DNA of 64,000 nucleotides from Caulobacter sp. Root655 (GCF_001427665.1 NZ_LMHC01000025.1:140035-204034); one strand, 5' to 3'. Positions 8,366 to 17,633 are shown, numbered from the stretch's first letter. Notes: generated by a model from the sequence alone, not told the origin. Program-made: numbers and translations.

Positions 8366-8946
8366 GCCAGGACGGCTACACCTTGGCTGAGACCATGGCC
8401 GCGCTGGTGATGATCGGCCTGGCCATCGGTGGACTGGGCCAAGCCACATTCCTGATTGGTCGCCTCAACCGCGCGACCGGCGCGCAGGTCGCCGCCGATC
8501 ATCATCTGGGCGCGGCGCAACGGACGTTGGACGACTTGCTGGGCAAGGCCGGCCCGTTCCGTGTCGGCGACAGCCAGGCGTTCAACGGCCGGGCCCAGAG
8601 TTTCGATTTTTCCTGTGACGCGGATCGCATCTGCGGCGCCGAGTTGGTCACGAGCGAAGCCCAGACCACGCTGGTCGTTCGCCGCAGAGGGCGGGCGACG
8701 GCCGCACGGTCGCTGGGCCGCGTGCGCAACGCGCGCTTCCTCTACGGCGACACCCGCGGTTTGCATGGGGCTTGGCCGGCGGAGAGTGACGGATCTGGCG
8801 GCAAGCCGCTCTTGAGCACGGTCGTGCTGGTGGAGGGGCGAGACGATCCGGGCCGGCCGCTGGCGGTCGCGGCCGTCTGGGCGCAACAGGCGGCGACCTG
8901 CCAGTTTGACTCCATCTCGGGCGAGTGCCGGGAAGCCACGCCATGA
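8362..8946 (+). CDS. gspJ: Minor pseudopilin GspJ-like
   Basis: A 194-residue type IV pilin-like protein. A very short leader MSQDG precedes the mature N-terminus YTLAETMAALVMIGLAIGG with Glu at position 5. A globular domain follows with cysteines near residues 79, 85, 179 and 187, a pattern that could give disulfides. AAGAGGAG lies 8 bases before the ATG. GspJ sits at the pseudopilus tip with GspI and GspK. The start overlaps the gspI stop and the stop overlaps gspL. I and J are distinguished by order and length only. Confidence 0.65.
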   Translation: MSQDGYTLAETMAALVMIGLAIGGLGQATFLIGRLNRATGAQVAADHHLGAAQRTLDDLLGKAGPFRVGDSQAFNGRAQSFDFSCDADRICGAELVTSEAQTTLVVRRRGRATAARSLGRVRNARFLYGDTRGLHGAWPAESDGSGGKPLLSTVVLVEGRDDPGRPLAVAAVWAQQAATCQFDSISGECREATP

Positions 8947-9770
8947 ACCAACCCGGAAATCTGCGGCTGATCCTCGATAGCGATCAGGCCGAGGCATCGG
9001 AACCGTTCGGCGCGGCGGCGCCCGCCGAACCCAAGATTTTCGTGCGGACCGTCGCCGCGCCGCCAGGCTGGCCCTGGGACCAGCGGCGCGTGGCGATCCT
9101 GGACGCGCGTCATGGCGCGCCTCTGCCGCTGGGCGAGGTGGCGATGCAACTGCGCCGGATCGAGTCCTGGCGGCCGGGGCAGGCCGGGCGCTATGCCGCC
9201 TTCTATGTTCGGCGCGGCGACGTCCACGGACGTCTGGAAACCGAACTTGAGGTCGCCGGCCAGTCCCAGCGCGTGGTGTTCCTGGCGCCAGGCGAGCATC
9301 AACGCGTCGCGCGAACGCTCGGCCTTGCGGCTTTCGCGACCTTTGTCGTCGTGGCGGTGATCGCCCTATCGACCGTCAACGCTGTCCTGAGCCGGGGGCG
9401 GGCCGAAGCCCAACTCCAGGCCGCCGAGGCCGCCGCCGCGACGAAGCTGCGTCAGGCGCAAGCCATCCGCGCGTCGAGAGCGCAGTCCGAAGCGCTGGAC
9501 GCCGTCGATCGCGGCGAGCGCCTCGACACCGTATTGACCGACCTGGCTTGGGCCTCGACCGCCAAGGCTCCCGGTGCGCGCATCGAAGCGTGGCGTTGGC
9601 AGGGCGGTCTGATGGCCGTCGAAGTGCGGGGGGAGGCCTCGCCGTTCACGGCGACGGACCGCATCATCCAGAAGGCGCCCAAGCCGCTGCGCAAACGCGT
9701 CTGGCTGTGGGGCGTGGGACCCGCCTCCCGCGAGCGTCCTGTCTCCGCGTCGCCGAGCGCGGCGCGATGA
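8943..9770 (+). CDS. gspL: GspL-like inner-membrane platform protein
   Basis: A 275-residue bitopic protein: a cytoplasmic domain of about 123 residues, one membrane helix at about 124-147 (TLGLAAFATFVVVAVIALST), an Ala/Gln-rich coiled coil (about 155-185) and a small periplasmic domain. This is the GspL layout. GspL links the ATPase GspE to the membrane platform and pairs with GspM. It is shorter than enterobacterial GspL (about 400 residues), so the cytoplasmic domain is reduced. It starts with ATGA overlap to gspJ and ends with ATGA overlap to gspM. Sequence identity to known GspL is not obvious, and the assignment rests on topology and order. Confidence 0.6.
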   Translation: MNQPGNLRLILDSDQAEASEPFGAAAPAEPKIFVRTVAAPPGWPWDQRRVAILDARHGAPLPLGEVAMQLRRIESWRPGQAGRYAAFYVRRGDVHGRLETELEVAGQSQRVVFLAPGEHQRVARTLGLAAFATFVVVAVIALSTVNAVLSRGRAEAQLQAAEAAAATKLRQAQAIRASRAQSEALDAVDRGERLDTVLTDLAWASTAKAPGARIEAWRWQGGLMAVEVRGEASPFTATDRIIQKAPKPLRKRVWLWGVGPASRERPVSASPSAAR

Positions 9771-10291
9771 GGGCGGGCAAGCTGCCGGGGCCGGCCATCG
9801 CGCTGGGCGCGACGATCATCGCGGCCGTCGGCGCTCTGACCTTCAGTTGGGGGCTTGCGGCCATGGCCCGCCCCAAGGACCTCAAGGAACGCGTCGTCGC
9901 CCTCGAAGCCTATGCCGAACGGACCCAGACCCTGCTGCGGCGACGCGGCGGAAACGCCGACTACCCGGCGGGCGCGGTCTGTCCTGGTCTGTCCGACGCG
10001 CAGTTGGAGCCGATCCGCCAGCGCCTGGGCGCGGTCGCCTCGGGCGCGCAGCTCAGCCTTGAGAAGGTTTCCGTCACGCGATCACAAGGTCCGAGCTTCG
10101 ACCCGATCGCGGCCGTCGATGTCCGCATCGAGGCGACCGGCGCCTATGAACCGACGCTGCTGATGCTCGACAACCTCTCTCGTCTCACGCCGCTGATCTA
10201 TGTCGACACAGTCGACCTGCGACCGCACACCGACACCGTCACCCTGCAACTTTCTGGACGATTCTATTGCTGGACCTCCGCGCCTCGTTGA
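9767..10291 (+). CDS. gspM: GspM-like inner-membrane protein
   Basis: 174 residues: a short cytoplasmic tail, one membrane helix at about 10-31 (IALGATIIAAVGALTFSWGL), a coiled-coil linker (LKERVVALEAYAERTQTLLR) and a periplasmic ferredoxin-like domain, including PTLLMLDNLSRLTPLIYVD and the strand TVTLQLSGRFYCW. This is the fold and size of GspM, the partner of GspL. Translation is coupled to gspL by ATGA. The 3' end overlaps the TTG start of the next gene. Confidence 0.65.
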   Translation: MRAGKLPGPAIALGATIIAAVGALTFSWGLAAMARPKDLKERVVALEAYAERTQTLLRRRGGNADYPAGAVCPGLSDAQLEPIRQRLGAVASGAQLSLEKVSVTRSQGPSFDPIAAVDVRIEATGAYEPTLLMLDNLSRLTPLIYVDTVDLRPHTDTVTLQLSGRFYCWTSAPR

Positions 10292-10830
10292 TCTTCGCCG
10301 CCGCCGCGCCCGTCGGTCTGGTTCTCGGCGCCGCGGCCTGGACCCTGGCCGGCGGCGCGGGGTTCGCCGAGGCGTCCGTCGCCTCCGCGGCTGGCCAGTT
10401 TCCGACGATCCGCACGCGGAGCGCCGTTGGCGCGGCCAGTTCGAGCGGCGCGGCGCGGGCGATCAGCGCGCCGCTGTTCGCGCTGCTCGGCGGCAAGGGC
10501 GCCGTCGCCGACCCCGTGATCCGACTGGAGGGCATCGCCCGATCGCCCGGCCGCGTCGCGGCCTTGCTGACCATCGACGCCAAGCCCTCGGCCTGGTTGG
10601 GCTTGGGCGAAACCCGCGACGGCGTCACCCTGGTCGAGGTCCTCGGATCGAAGATCACGGTCGACACCGCGATCGGCGTCAAGGAGGTTCGCCTGGGCGA
10701 GGCCACGACATCGGTGGCCGGCGTCGCCGGATCGCCGACCTTGGCGATGGCGCAGGATACGCCGCCGCCGGGGTACCGCATGCCGCCGGCGCCGGCCAGC
10801 GCCCCCGCCATGTCGGCGCCGTCACAGTGA
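10267..10830 (+). CDS. gspC: GspC-like inner-membrane/homology-region protein
   Basis: 187 residues with an N-terminal membrane anchor (LIFAAAAPVGLVLGAAAWTL), an Ala/Ser-rich linker and a beta-rich domain (about 78-150: VIRLEGIARSPGRVAALLTI ... SAWLGLGETRDGVTLVEVLG). This resembles the GspC homology region, which contacts the secretin. The C-terminus is Pro/Ala-rich and no PDZ domain is present, so it is a minimal GspC. TTG starts at 10267 or 10288 are available, both overlapping the end of gspM. It lies 25 bases before gspD, as gspC does elsewhere. Confidence 0.6.
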   Translation: MLDLRASLIFAAAAPVGLVLGAAAWTLAGGAGFAEASVASAAGQFPTIRTRSAVGAASSSGAARAISAPLFALLGGKGAVADPVIRLEGIARSPGRVAALLTIDAKPSAWLGLGETRDGVTLVEVLGSKITVDTAIGVKEVRLGEATTSVAGVAGSPTLAMAQDTPPPGYRMPPAPASAPAMSAPSQ

Positions 10831-10855
10831 TCGTTTTCCTGGAAAGAGCTCTCGC

Positions 10856-12799
10856 GTGTTGAGTTTGAAGCGCCCCGCGCGCGGTGGTCTAGTCCTTCTG
10901 TGCGCGGCTCTGGTGAGCTTGACGGTTCATCCCGTCCTGGCCTTCCAGGCCCGCCCGACCGCGGCGACGCGGGCGGAGTCCTATACCTTCGCTTTCCGCG
11001 ACGCCGATGTCGCGCAGGTGGTGGAGGAGGTGGTGGGCGGCGCGCTGGGCGTCACCTACACCCTGGACCCGGCGATCACCGGCAAGATGTCGTTCCGCAT
11101 CGACCAGCGGCTGACGCGCCCGCAGCTCTTCGAGGCGATCGAAGCGGCCCTGGCCGCCAACGACATCGCCTTGGTCCGCGAGGGCGAGTCCGTGAGGATC
11201 GTGCCGCGCGCCAAGGCCAGGATGTCGTCGAACATCCGAGCGGTCGGCGACGTGGGGCGTCGGGCCGGATACGACGTGGTCGCCGTGCCGCTGTCCTATG
11301 CCTCGCCCTCCGAGGTCGCCAAGGCGCTGGAGTCGATGACCGCGTCCAACACGGTGCTCTACACCAGCGACAAGCAGGGCCTGCTGATCCTTGGCGGCAT
11401 CGGCACGGAACTGCAGTCGGCGCTCGAGACCATCAAGGTCTTTGATCGCAGCGCCTTCGAAGGCTCGCGCATCCGCTGGTTCGAGCTTGGCCAGGCGCCG
11501 GCCGTTACGGTCGCCGGCGAACTGGATCGCCTGCTGCAGGCCGGTGGCATGGGCAGCGTCACGATCGTGCCGCTGAAGCGACTGAACGGCCTCATTGTCT
11601 TCGCCCGCACCACCCAGGCCTTGGACGATGTCGGTCGTTGGGTGACCCGGCTCGACGTGGTGTCGCGCGAGAGCGCCTCCTCGCTCTATGTCTACAGGCC
11701 ACGCAGTTCGTCGGCCGAGGATCTGGGCGCGACGCTGGGCTCGGTGATCTCTGGACAAAACAACGAAGTCGACAACGGAGCCAGGGGAAACGCCGCGCTT
11801 GGCGAGACGGCGGGGACGACAGCCTCTTCGTCGACCGCCGCCGCCGCGCCGCCCGGAACTTCTGGCGGCGCCTGGTCGAGCGGCCGGGCCGACGGCGATG
11901 ACGCCGTCCGGATCGGCGTCAACAAGGCCTCAAACTCGCTGCTGATCTTCGCCGCGCCATCGCGCTGGATCCAGATTCAGCGGATTCTCGACGAAATCGA
12001 TCGCCCAGCCAGCCAGGTGCTGATCGAGGCGTCGATCCTTGAAGTCCGCCTCAGCAACGATCTCAAATACGGGGTCGACTGGAGCGTCCTCGGCGACTCC
12101 GGTAAGCTGGGCGTCAACTCGATCTACAACGACAAGGGCGCGATCGGCCCGTCGTTTCCCGGCTTTTCGGTCACCTACCTGACCGGCGACATCAAGGCCG
12201 CCGTCTCCGCCTTGGGATCGAAGACCGATGTCGAGGTCGTCTCCGCGCCGAAGATCGTCACGCTCGACAACCACCCCGCCAAGCTTCAGATCGGCGATCA
12301 GGTGCCCATCGTCACCCAAAGCTCCCAAAGCACCGCCGGCGGCACGCCGGCCCTGATCAACACCGTCGATTACCGCAACACCGGCGTTATCCTCAACGTG
12401 ACGCCGCGGATCACCGGTGACAACCGCGTGGTGCTCGATGTGGCGCAGGAGGTCAGTTCGGTCGCGAAGACCATCACCTCCGGCATCGATTCGCCGACCA
12501 TTCAGCAGCGGAAGTTCGAAAGCACCCTCGTGCTCGACAATGGATCGGTGGTCGCCCTGGGCGGACTGATCAGCCGCTCCCGCACCCACAACGACGTCGG
12601 CATGCCGGGCCTCAGCAAGGTTCCCTATCTGGGCGCGCTGTTCAAGTCCGACAGCCGCGACGAGGCTCGCTCGGAACTGATCGTGCTGCTGACCGCCAGG
12701 ATCATCACCGATCAGACCAGTGCTGATCGAACCATGGCCAACCTCCTGGCCGACCTGCATGAGATTCAGACCCGTGGCCTCGTTCCCAGTCGACAATAG
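10856..12799 (+). CDS. gspD: T2SS outer-membrane secretin GspD
   Basis: 647 residues. GGAAAGAG lies 7 bases before the GTG start. A signal peptide (residues 1-30) is followed by the N0 domain (YTFAFRDADVAQVVEEVVGG...SVRIVPR), N1-N3 modules (ARMSSNIRAVGD onward), an Ser/Ala/Gly-rich linker in N3 (TASSSTAAAAPPGTSGGAW) and the secretin domain starting near QVLIEASILEVRL, with VEVVSAPKIVTLDNHPAKLQ, QIGDQVPIVTQS and the closing VPYLGALFKS...ELIVLLTARI. It forms the ring-shaped outer-membrane channel. Length matches GspD (about 650). No pilotin-binding S-domain is evident. Confidence 0.92.
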   Translation: MLSLKRPARGGLVLLCAALVSLTVHPVLAFQARPTAATRAESYTFAFRDADVAQVVEEVVGGALGVTYTLDPAITGKMSFRIDQRLTRPQLFEAIEAALAANDIALVREGESVRIVPRAKARMSSNIRAVGDVGRRAGYDVVAVPLSYASPSEVAKALESMTASNTVLYTSDKQGLLILGGIGTELQSALETIKVFDRSAFEGSRIRWFELGQAPAVTVAGELDRLLQAGGMGSVTIVPLKRLNGLIVFARTTQALDDVGRWVTRLDVVSRESASSLYVYRPRSSSAEDLGATLGSVISGQNNEVDNGARGNAALGETAGTTASSSTAAAAPPGTSGGAWSSGRADGDDAVRIGVNKASNSLLIFAAPSRWIQIQRILDEIDRPASQVLIEASILEVRLSNDLKYGVDWSVLGDSGKLGVNSIYNDKGAIGPSFPGFSVTYLTGDIKAAVSALGSKTDVEVVSAPKIVTLDNHPAKLQIGDQVPIVTQSSQSTAGGTPALINTVDYRNTGVILNVTPRITGDNRVVLDVAQEVSSVAKTITSGIDSPTIQQRKFESTLVLDNGSVVALGGLISRSRTHNDVGMPGLSKVPYLGALFKSDSRDEARSELIVLLTARIITDQTSADRTMANLLADLHEIQTRGLVPSRQ

Positions 12800-13457
12800 C
12801 ACCGACGGCTATGCGAGTGTGGCGGCCATCGCCGTCAGTCTTTCGCTGGCCGTCGTCGCGACCGCTCTCATGGCCCGCAGCATCGGGACTCTGCGGGCGG
12901 CGCGGGCGGACTTCGAGCGGACCCGCGCCGAGTATCAGTTGGCGGGCGTTCAGCAGCGGGCGGCGCTCGCGCTGATGATGGGCTCCGGTTCGGGCTCCGT
13001 GATCGCCGAGCGCGAAGCGGCCAAGATCAGCGTCGCGACGGCAGCCGACCTGGACAGTGGGACGCTGTCGCGTTTCGGCGTCAAGAATCCGGAGCGATTG
13101 ACGGCTTGGCTGCGCGACGCGGCGGCGGCGGGGCCGACCCCGCCCGCCGACCTGGTTGCCGCCGACCAGGCCGCGGGTTGGAGGGCATGCGCGCCGGCGA
13201 TGATCTCGGCCTTTGGTCGTGCGGCTAGCTTGAATCCACCGCAAGATGGTTCGCGGATCGAGACGGGTGTCAAACCGGGTTTGGGTGAGGTCTGGCGTCT
13301 TCGCGCCAGTACGCCGAAGGGTTGGACGGATGAGCGGATCGTGAGATTTACCGGTGTGTCCCAACGGCCCGCCTCGGTGATCTGGCGGCGTTTTTATCGG
13401 TCCGTGGGAGAGGGGAAGTCATGCGCAGCGATCTTCGTACAACCAAAGCACGGTTGA
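12774..13457 (+). CDS. gspK: Minor pseudopilin GspK-like
   Basis: 227 residues from a GTG at 12774, inside the end of gspD. The leader MASFPVDNSTDG precedes a mature YASVAAIAVSLSLAVVATAL helix that lacks Glu5, as GspK does. An alpha-rich domain follows (SRFGVKNPERLTAWLRDAAA and on), then a C-terminal stretch resembling GspK ends (VWRLRASTPKGWTDERIVRF). GspK caps the pseudopilus tip. It overlaps gspG by 37 bases. In most clusters gspK follows gspJ, so its place between gspD and gspG is unusual. Confidence 0.6.
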   Translation: MASFPVDNSTDGYASVAAIAVSLSLAVVATALMARSIGTLRAARADFERTRAEYQLAGVQQRAALALMMGSGSGSVIAEREAAKISVATAADLDSGTLSRFGVKNPERLTAWLRDAAAAGPTPPADLVAADQAAGWRACAPAMISAFGRAASLNPPQDGSRIETGVKPGLGEVWRLRASTPKGWTDERIVRFTGVSQRPASVIWRRFYRSVGEGKSCAAIFVQPKHG

Positions 13458-13867
13458 AGGCCGAGGCAGGCTATACGCTGACCGAAATGCTGGTGGTGAT
13501 CGCCATCATCGGCCTGATCGCCGCCGTGCTGACGCCCAGCCTGATGGGGCAGCTCGGGCGTTCGAGGGTCAAGGCCGCCGAGTTGCAGCTCGATACGGTC
13601 GCCTCGGCGATCGAGGCCTTCCGGGCCGACGTGGGGCGCTATCCCAGCAAAGACGAGGGGCTGTCGGCCCTGGTCACCGCGCCGGCCGACGCCGAGACCT
13701 GGACAGGGCCCTATCTGAGAGGCGCCAAGGCGATCGTCGATCCCTGGGGAAAGCCGATTCTGTATCAGCCGGCCGACGACGACCACGACTACGTAGTGAT
13801 GAGCTACGGCGCTGATGGCCGGGCGGGCGGAAGCGGCGTCAAGCGCGACCTTCGAGCGGGGCAATGA
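13421..13867 (+). CDS. gspG: Major pseudopilin GspG
   Basis: 148 residues. GAGAGGGGAAG lies just before the ATG. A 17-residue basic leader (MRSDLRTTKARLKAEAG) is cleaved before YTLTEMLVVIAIIGLIAAVL with Glu5. The GspG hallmark C-terminal domain follows: RYPSKDEGLSALV, GPYLRGAKAIVDPWGKPILY and the calcium-site region SYGADGRAGG. It polymerises into the pseudopilus that pushes substrates through GspD. The stop overlaps the gspO start (ATGA). Confidence 0.92.
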   Translation: MRSDLRTTKARLKAEAGYTLTEMLVVIAIIGLIAAVLTPSLMGQLGRSRVKAAELQLDTVASAIEAFRADVGRYPSKDEGLSALVTAPADAETWTGPYLRGAKAIVDPWGKPILYQPADDDHDYVVMSYGADGRAGGSGVKRDLRAGQ

Positions 13868-14601
13868 ACGAAGCCTGGTTCCTGTCCGCGGCCCTGCCGA
13901 TCGGCGCGACGATCGGCAGCTACGCATCAACCGTGGCCCTGCGCGCCGGACGCGGCGAACAGGCGACCCTGGGCCGCTCGCGCTGCGACGGCTGCGGACG
14001 GGGCCTCGGCTTTCTGCAGACCATTCCCGTTCTGTCGTTCCTGCTGCGGCGCGGCGCCTGCGAAACGTGCGCCGCGCCGATCGCGCGCATCCATCTGATC
14101 GGCGAAGTGCTGGGCGGGGCCGCCGTGGCCCTGGCCTTTCTCGTGGCCACGCCTTGGCGCGCGGGCCTGCTTAGCGTGCTGGGGCTGGCCTTGCTGAGTT
14201 CGGCGCTGATCGACGCCAGGACGCGGCGGCTGCCAGACCTGCTGACGGTATTGATCGCGGCCGCCGGCGCGACCTTGGCCTGGACACGCGCTCCGACCGA
14301 CCTGGCGCTGGGCGTCGTCGCCGCGATCGCCGCTTTCGGGCTGCTGCAGTTCGTCCGCCTGGCCTTCCGTGCCCTGCGGGGTCATGACGGTATGGGCTTT
14401 GGCGATGTGAAACTGATCGTCGCGCTTTGTCTATGGTTGGGTCCGGCGATGGCGTGGGCGATTGTCATCGCCGGCCTCGTCGGTCTGGCGGCGATCGCCG
14501 TGATCCGTCCGCGCGACCGGCGCGCGCCGTTCGGCCCGGCCATCGCACTGGGCGCCTGGTCGGTCGGTCTGCTGCTGGAGGCCGGGGTATGGCCCGCATG
14601 A
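13864..14601 (+). CDS. gspO: Prepilin peptidase/N-methyltransferase GspO
   Basis: A 245-residue polytopic aspartic protease that cleaves and methylates the pseudopilins encoded beside it. It shows the N-terminal domain with paired cysteines (RCDGCG about residues 40-45 and CETC about 63-66), the first catalytic aspartate in SALIDARTRRLPD and the second in the GMGFGDVKL motif. About seven hydrophobic segments are present. The start overlaps gspG and the end overlaps gspE. Confidence 0.92.
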   Translation: MNEAWFLSAALPIGATIGSYASTVALRAGRGEQATLGRSRCDGCGRGLGFLQTIPVLSFLLRRGACETCAAPIARIHLIGEVLGGAAVALAFLVATPWRAGLLSVLGLALLSSALIDARTRRLPDLLTVLIAAAGATLAWTRAPTDLALGVVAAIAAFGLLQFVRLAFRALRGHDGMGFGDVKLIVALCLWLGPAMAWAIVIAGLVGLAAIAVIRPRDRRAPFGPAIALGAWSVGLLLEAGVWPA

Positions 14602-16280
14602 CACGCGCCCGTAACGCCGATCCGGGCGCCGACCAGAGGCGCGAGTTGATCGAGGCTCTGCTGGACGCGGGCCTGATCGACGGCGCGGCCCTGGGGCGGG
14701 CGGAACTGGTCTCGACCCGCACCGGCCAACCCGTCGAGCAGGTGCTCAACCAGCTGGGCGCGTTGTCGGACGATGACCTGGTGGCGGCCTATGCCAAGGT
14801 CTCCGGCTGCGAGGTCTGGGACCCGCGCGCCGCGCCGATCGCCGCCGATCCCTTCGCCTTGGGCGTTTCGGCCGAGTTCCTGCGGCGCGGCCGGATTTTG
14901 CCGATCCGCCAAACCAAGGCGGGCCTGGTTTGCGCCGTTTGCGATCCGCTGGACAACGAGACCCTGTCGGGTCTGGTCTTCGCCACGGGCCTGTCCTTGA
15001 GCCTGCTGGTGGCCCGCCCCAGCGACTGGCGGCGTGGTTTCGAGGCGCTGTTCGCCGAGGGCGGCGGCGAACCGGCCCACCTGGACGAACGTCGGCTTGA
15101 ACGCGAAATCGATCAGGTTTCGGACGGCGCTTCCGAAGGCGCCGGGGCGCGATTGGTGGCCAGTGCTTTCGAGGCCGCTATCGCCCTGGGCGCCTCGGAC
15201 ATCCATTTCGAGCCGCGCCGCAATGACCTGGCCGTGCGTCTTCGGGTCGATGGGCGGATGGTCGACCACCAGGTCGTCTCGGCCGACCTGGCCCCGCCGG
15301 CCGTGTCGCGCATCAAGGTGATCGCCAACCTGAACCTGGGGGAGCGCCGTCTGCCGCAGGATGGGCGCACCACCTTCGTGATTGGCGGTCGATCGGTCGA
15401 TGTCCGCGTGGCGACCTCGCCGACGGTGTTCGGGGAGTCGGCCGTGCTGCGTATTCTCGATCGCGCCGCCGTGCCCCTTGACCTGAACCGCCTGGGGCTG
15501 AGCGCCGACGTGGTTTCCGTCCTGTCGCGCGCCGCGCGCACGCCCCATGGCCTGTTCCTGGTCACCGGCCCGACCGGCAGCGGCAAGACCACCACGCTCT
15601 ATGCCTTGCTGCAAACCTTCGCCGGGTCCAGCAAGAAGGTCCTCAGCATCGAGGATCCTGTCGAATACCATTTCGAGCATGTGTCGCAGACCCAGGCCGC
15701 GCCGCATCTTGGCCTGACCTTCGCCGCGGCCCTGCGATCATTCCTGCGCCAGGACCCTGACGTGATCCTGGTGGGTGAGATTCGCGATCCGGAAACCGCC
15801 GCCGTCGCCATCCAGGCGGCGATGACCGGGCACCTGGTGCTGGCCTCGATCCACGCCAACGATGCGCTGGCCGTGGCTCCGCGCCTGCGGGACATGGGTA
15901 TCGAGCCCTACCAGTTGGCCGCCGGCTTCCGCGGCGCGATGGCCCAGCGGCTGGTGCGACGGCTGTGCCCTGACTGCCGCGTGGAGGACGCCTCCGGCCA
16001 GTCGGCCGGCTGGGTCGAAGGTCGGGCGATTGCGCGGCGCTTCCATCCGGTCGGCTGCCCCAAGTGCAAGGGTATGGGCTATCGCGGACGGGTTCCGGTC
16101 AGCGAAGGCTTTCTGGCCGATGACGACCTGCAGCGAGCCTTCGCCGAGCAGGGCTCGCCAAGCGAGCTGGCCAGGATGGCCAAGGCGCTGGGATTGGTCG
16201 GCATGCTGAACGACGGCCTGGACATGGTCGAGGCGGGGATCACCAGTCTCGAGGAAGTGCTGGCGGCGGTCCATGGCTGA
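14589..16280 (+). CDS. gspE: T2SS assembly ATPase GspE
   Basis: 563 residues. It hydrolyses ATP in the cytoplasm to drive pseudopilus assembly. An N-terminal GspE-N domain (about 20-150) precedes the N2/C-terminal ATPase: Walker A GPTGSGKTT at 327-335 (Lys333), Asp box IEDPVEY, Walker B DPDVILVGEIRDPETA, His box GHLVLASIHAND, and a C4 zinc motif C460-x2-C463/C490-x2-C493. The ATG at 14589 follows GGAG by 8 bases. The second ATG at 14598 overlaps the gspO stop and is an alternative start. Confidence 0.93.
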   Translation: MARMTRARNADPGADQRRELIEALLDAGLIDGAALGRAELVSTRTGQPVEQVLNQLGALSDDDLVAAYAKVSGCEVWDPRAAPIAADPFALGVSAEFLRRGRILPIRQTKAGLVCAVCDPLDNETLSGLVFATGLSLSLLVARPSDWRRGFEALFAEGGGEPAHLDERRLEREIDQVSDGASEGAGARLVASAFEAAIALGASDIHFEPRRNDLAVRLRVDGRMVDHQVVSADLAPPAVSRIKVIANLNLGERRLPQDGRTTFVIGGRSVDVRVATSPTVFGESAVLRILDRAAVPLDLNRLGLSADVVSVLSRAARTPHGLFLVTGPTGSGKTTTLYALLQTFAGSSKKVLSIEDPVEYHFEHVSQTQAAPHLGLTFAAALRSFLRQDPDVILVGEIRDPETAAVAIQAAMTGHLVLASIHANDALAVAPRLRDMGIEPYQLAAGFRGAMAQRLVRRLCPDCRVEDASGQSAGWVEGRAIARRFHPVGCPKCKGMGYRGRVPVSEGFLADDDLQRAFAEQGSPSELARMAKALGLVGMLNDGLDMVEAGITSLEEVLAAVHG

Positions 16281-17490
16281 GCCGATCCGCGAGTATCGCT
16301 ACACCGGCCTTGAAGCTTCGGGCCGGCGTGTGCGGGCGACGATCACCGCGCCCAGTGAAACGGCGGTCTACGAGCGTCTGCGCCGCGACGGCGTGACGCC
16401 GATCAGAATCCGTGAGGTCCGCGCCGATCAGACGGCGGCCGAGGGGCGGGGCGCAAACCTTGGCGATCGTGAAACCGCTGAGATCCTGATCAATCTGGCC
16501 GACCTGCTGTCGGCTGGCGCCGACATCCGTTCGGCGCTCGCCATTCTCGCGGCGCGCGCCGAACGTCCCGCCGTGCGCGATGTCTGCCGCAGGCTCACCG
16601 CCCAGATTGGCGGCGGCGAGGCGGTGGACCAGGCGTTCTCGAAAAACCTGGCCCGGGGCAACGCCTTCGTTTCGGCCCTGATCGCCGCCGGCGAGACGTC
16701 GGGCGACCTGCCGGGAGGCATGCGTCGAGCTGGCGAGCTTTTGGAGGCGCGGGTCAAGCTGCGCGAACAGCTGATCTCGACCCTGTCCTATCCGATGTTC
16801 GTGCTGGTCAGCACGATCGCCGCGGCGGCCGTCATTCTTCTGTTCGTCGTTCCCTCGTTGGCGCCTTTGGCCGAGGAGGGCGAGGGGCGGGGGCCGCTCG
16901 TGCTGGCGACGATGGTCGCCGTCAGTCTGTTCCTTCGGACGCATCTGATCCTGATCATCGGGGGGCTGGCCGCCGTGCTTGTCGCCTTGATTGCCGCCGC
17001 CCGCGCGGGTTTTCTGACCGATCCGATCGACCGCTTTCTGCATGTGGGACCGGGGCGACGGATCATGTCGGGTCTGACCTTCGGCGGTTTCGCGATCGCC
17101 TTGGGCGGCATGCTGACCTCCGGCGCGCCCATGACGGACGCCCTACGTTTGGCGATCCGGGGCGTGGATTCCAAGCTCGCGCGCCTCAGGCTCGAACCGG
17201 TGGCCCAGGCCGTCCGCCAGGGCGTGTCGCTGTCTGTCGCCCTGCAAGGCGTGGCGGGCTTTCCCGGCGCGATCACCCGACTGGTCGCCGTGGGTGAAGC
17301 CTCGGGGGCGCTGGGGCCGATGTTGGCGCGGTCCGGCAAGCTGGAGGAGGCGGCGGCGATCCGGCGGATCGAGATGGGCGCCAGGATGCTGGGACCGATC
17401 CTGATCGTCGGCTTGGGCGGCATGATCGGGTTGCTCATGGGCGGCTTGCTGTCGGGTGTCACCGAACTGGGGCAGGCGGCGCTACGCTAG
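16273..17490 (+). CDS. gspF: T2SS inner-membrane platform protein GspF
   Basis: 405 residues with the duplicated GspF domain: a basic N-terminus (YRYTGLEASGRRVRATI), the first repeat (LADLLSAGADIRSALAILAA, FVSALIAAGETSGDL), membrane helices at about 170-195 and 215-240, the second repeat (FAIALGGMLTSGAPMTDALR, ITRLVAVGEASGALGPML) and a final helix near 375-398. It is the central rotor/platform protein contacted by GspE. It starts inside the end of gspE (8-base overlap) and is the last gene of the operon. Confidence 0.92.
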   Translation: MAEPIREYRYTGLEASGRRVRATITAPSETAVYERLRRDGVTPIRIREVRADQTAAEGRGANLGDRETAEILINLADLLSAGADIRSALAILAARAERPAVRDVCRRLTAQIGGGEAVDQAFSKNLARGNAFVSALIAAGETSGDLPGGMRRAGELLEARVKLREQLISTLSYPMFVLVSTIAAAAVILLFVVPSLAPLAEEGEGRGPLVLATMVAVSLFLRTHLILIIGGLAAVLVALIAAARAGFLTDPIDRFLHVGPGRRIMSGLTFGGFAIALGGMLTSGAPMTDALRLAIRGVDSKLARLRLEPVAQAVRQGVSLSVALQGVAGFPGAITRLVAVGEASGALGPMLARSGKLEEAAAIRRIEMGARMLGPILIVGLGGMIGLLMGGLLSGVTELGQAALR

Positions 17491-17633
17491 CCGGACCCCG
17501 GGAAAGGCGACGCGTCACCCATGGCGAGAACGCTGGGCGCGTTTAGTCATGGTCGGCGCCGGCGTAGCCGGCGGCGGGCGTGTAGGTCAGGCCCGTGCCG
17601 CCACCGGCGATGGCGACGATTGCGTTCGAGCCA

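Noticed and set aside
10889..11758. Long minus-strand frames opposite gspD
   Set aside because: His/Arg/Gly-rich antisense shadows of a strongly supported gene; high GC leaves such frames open by chance.
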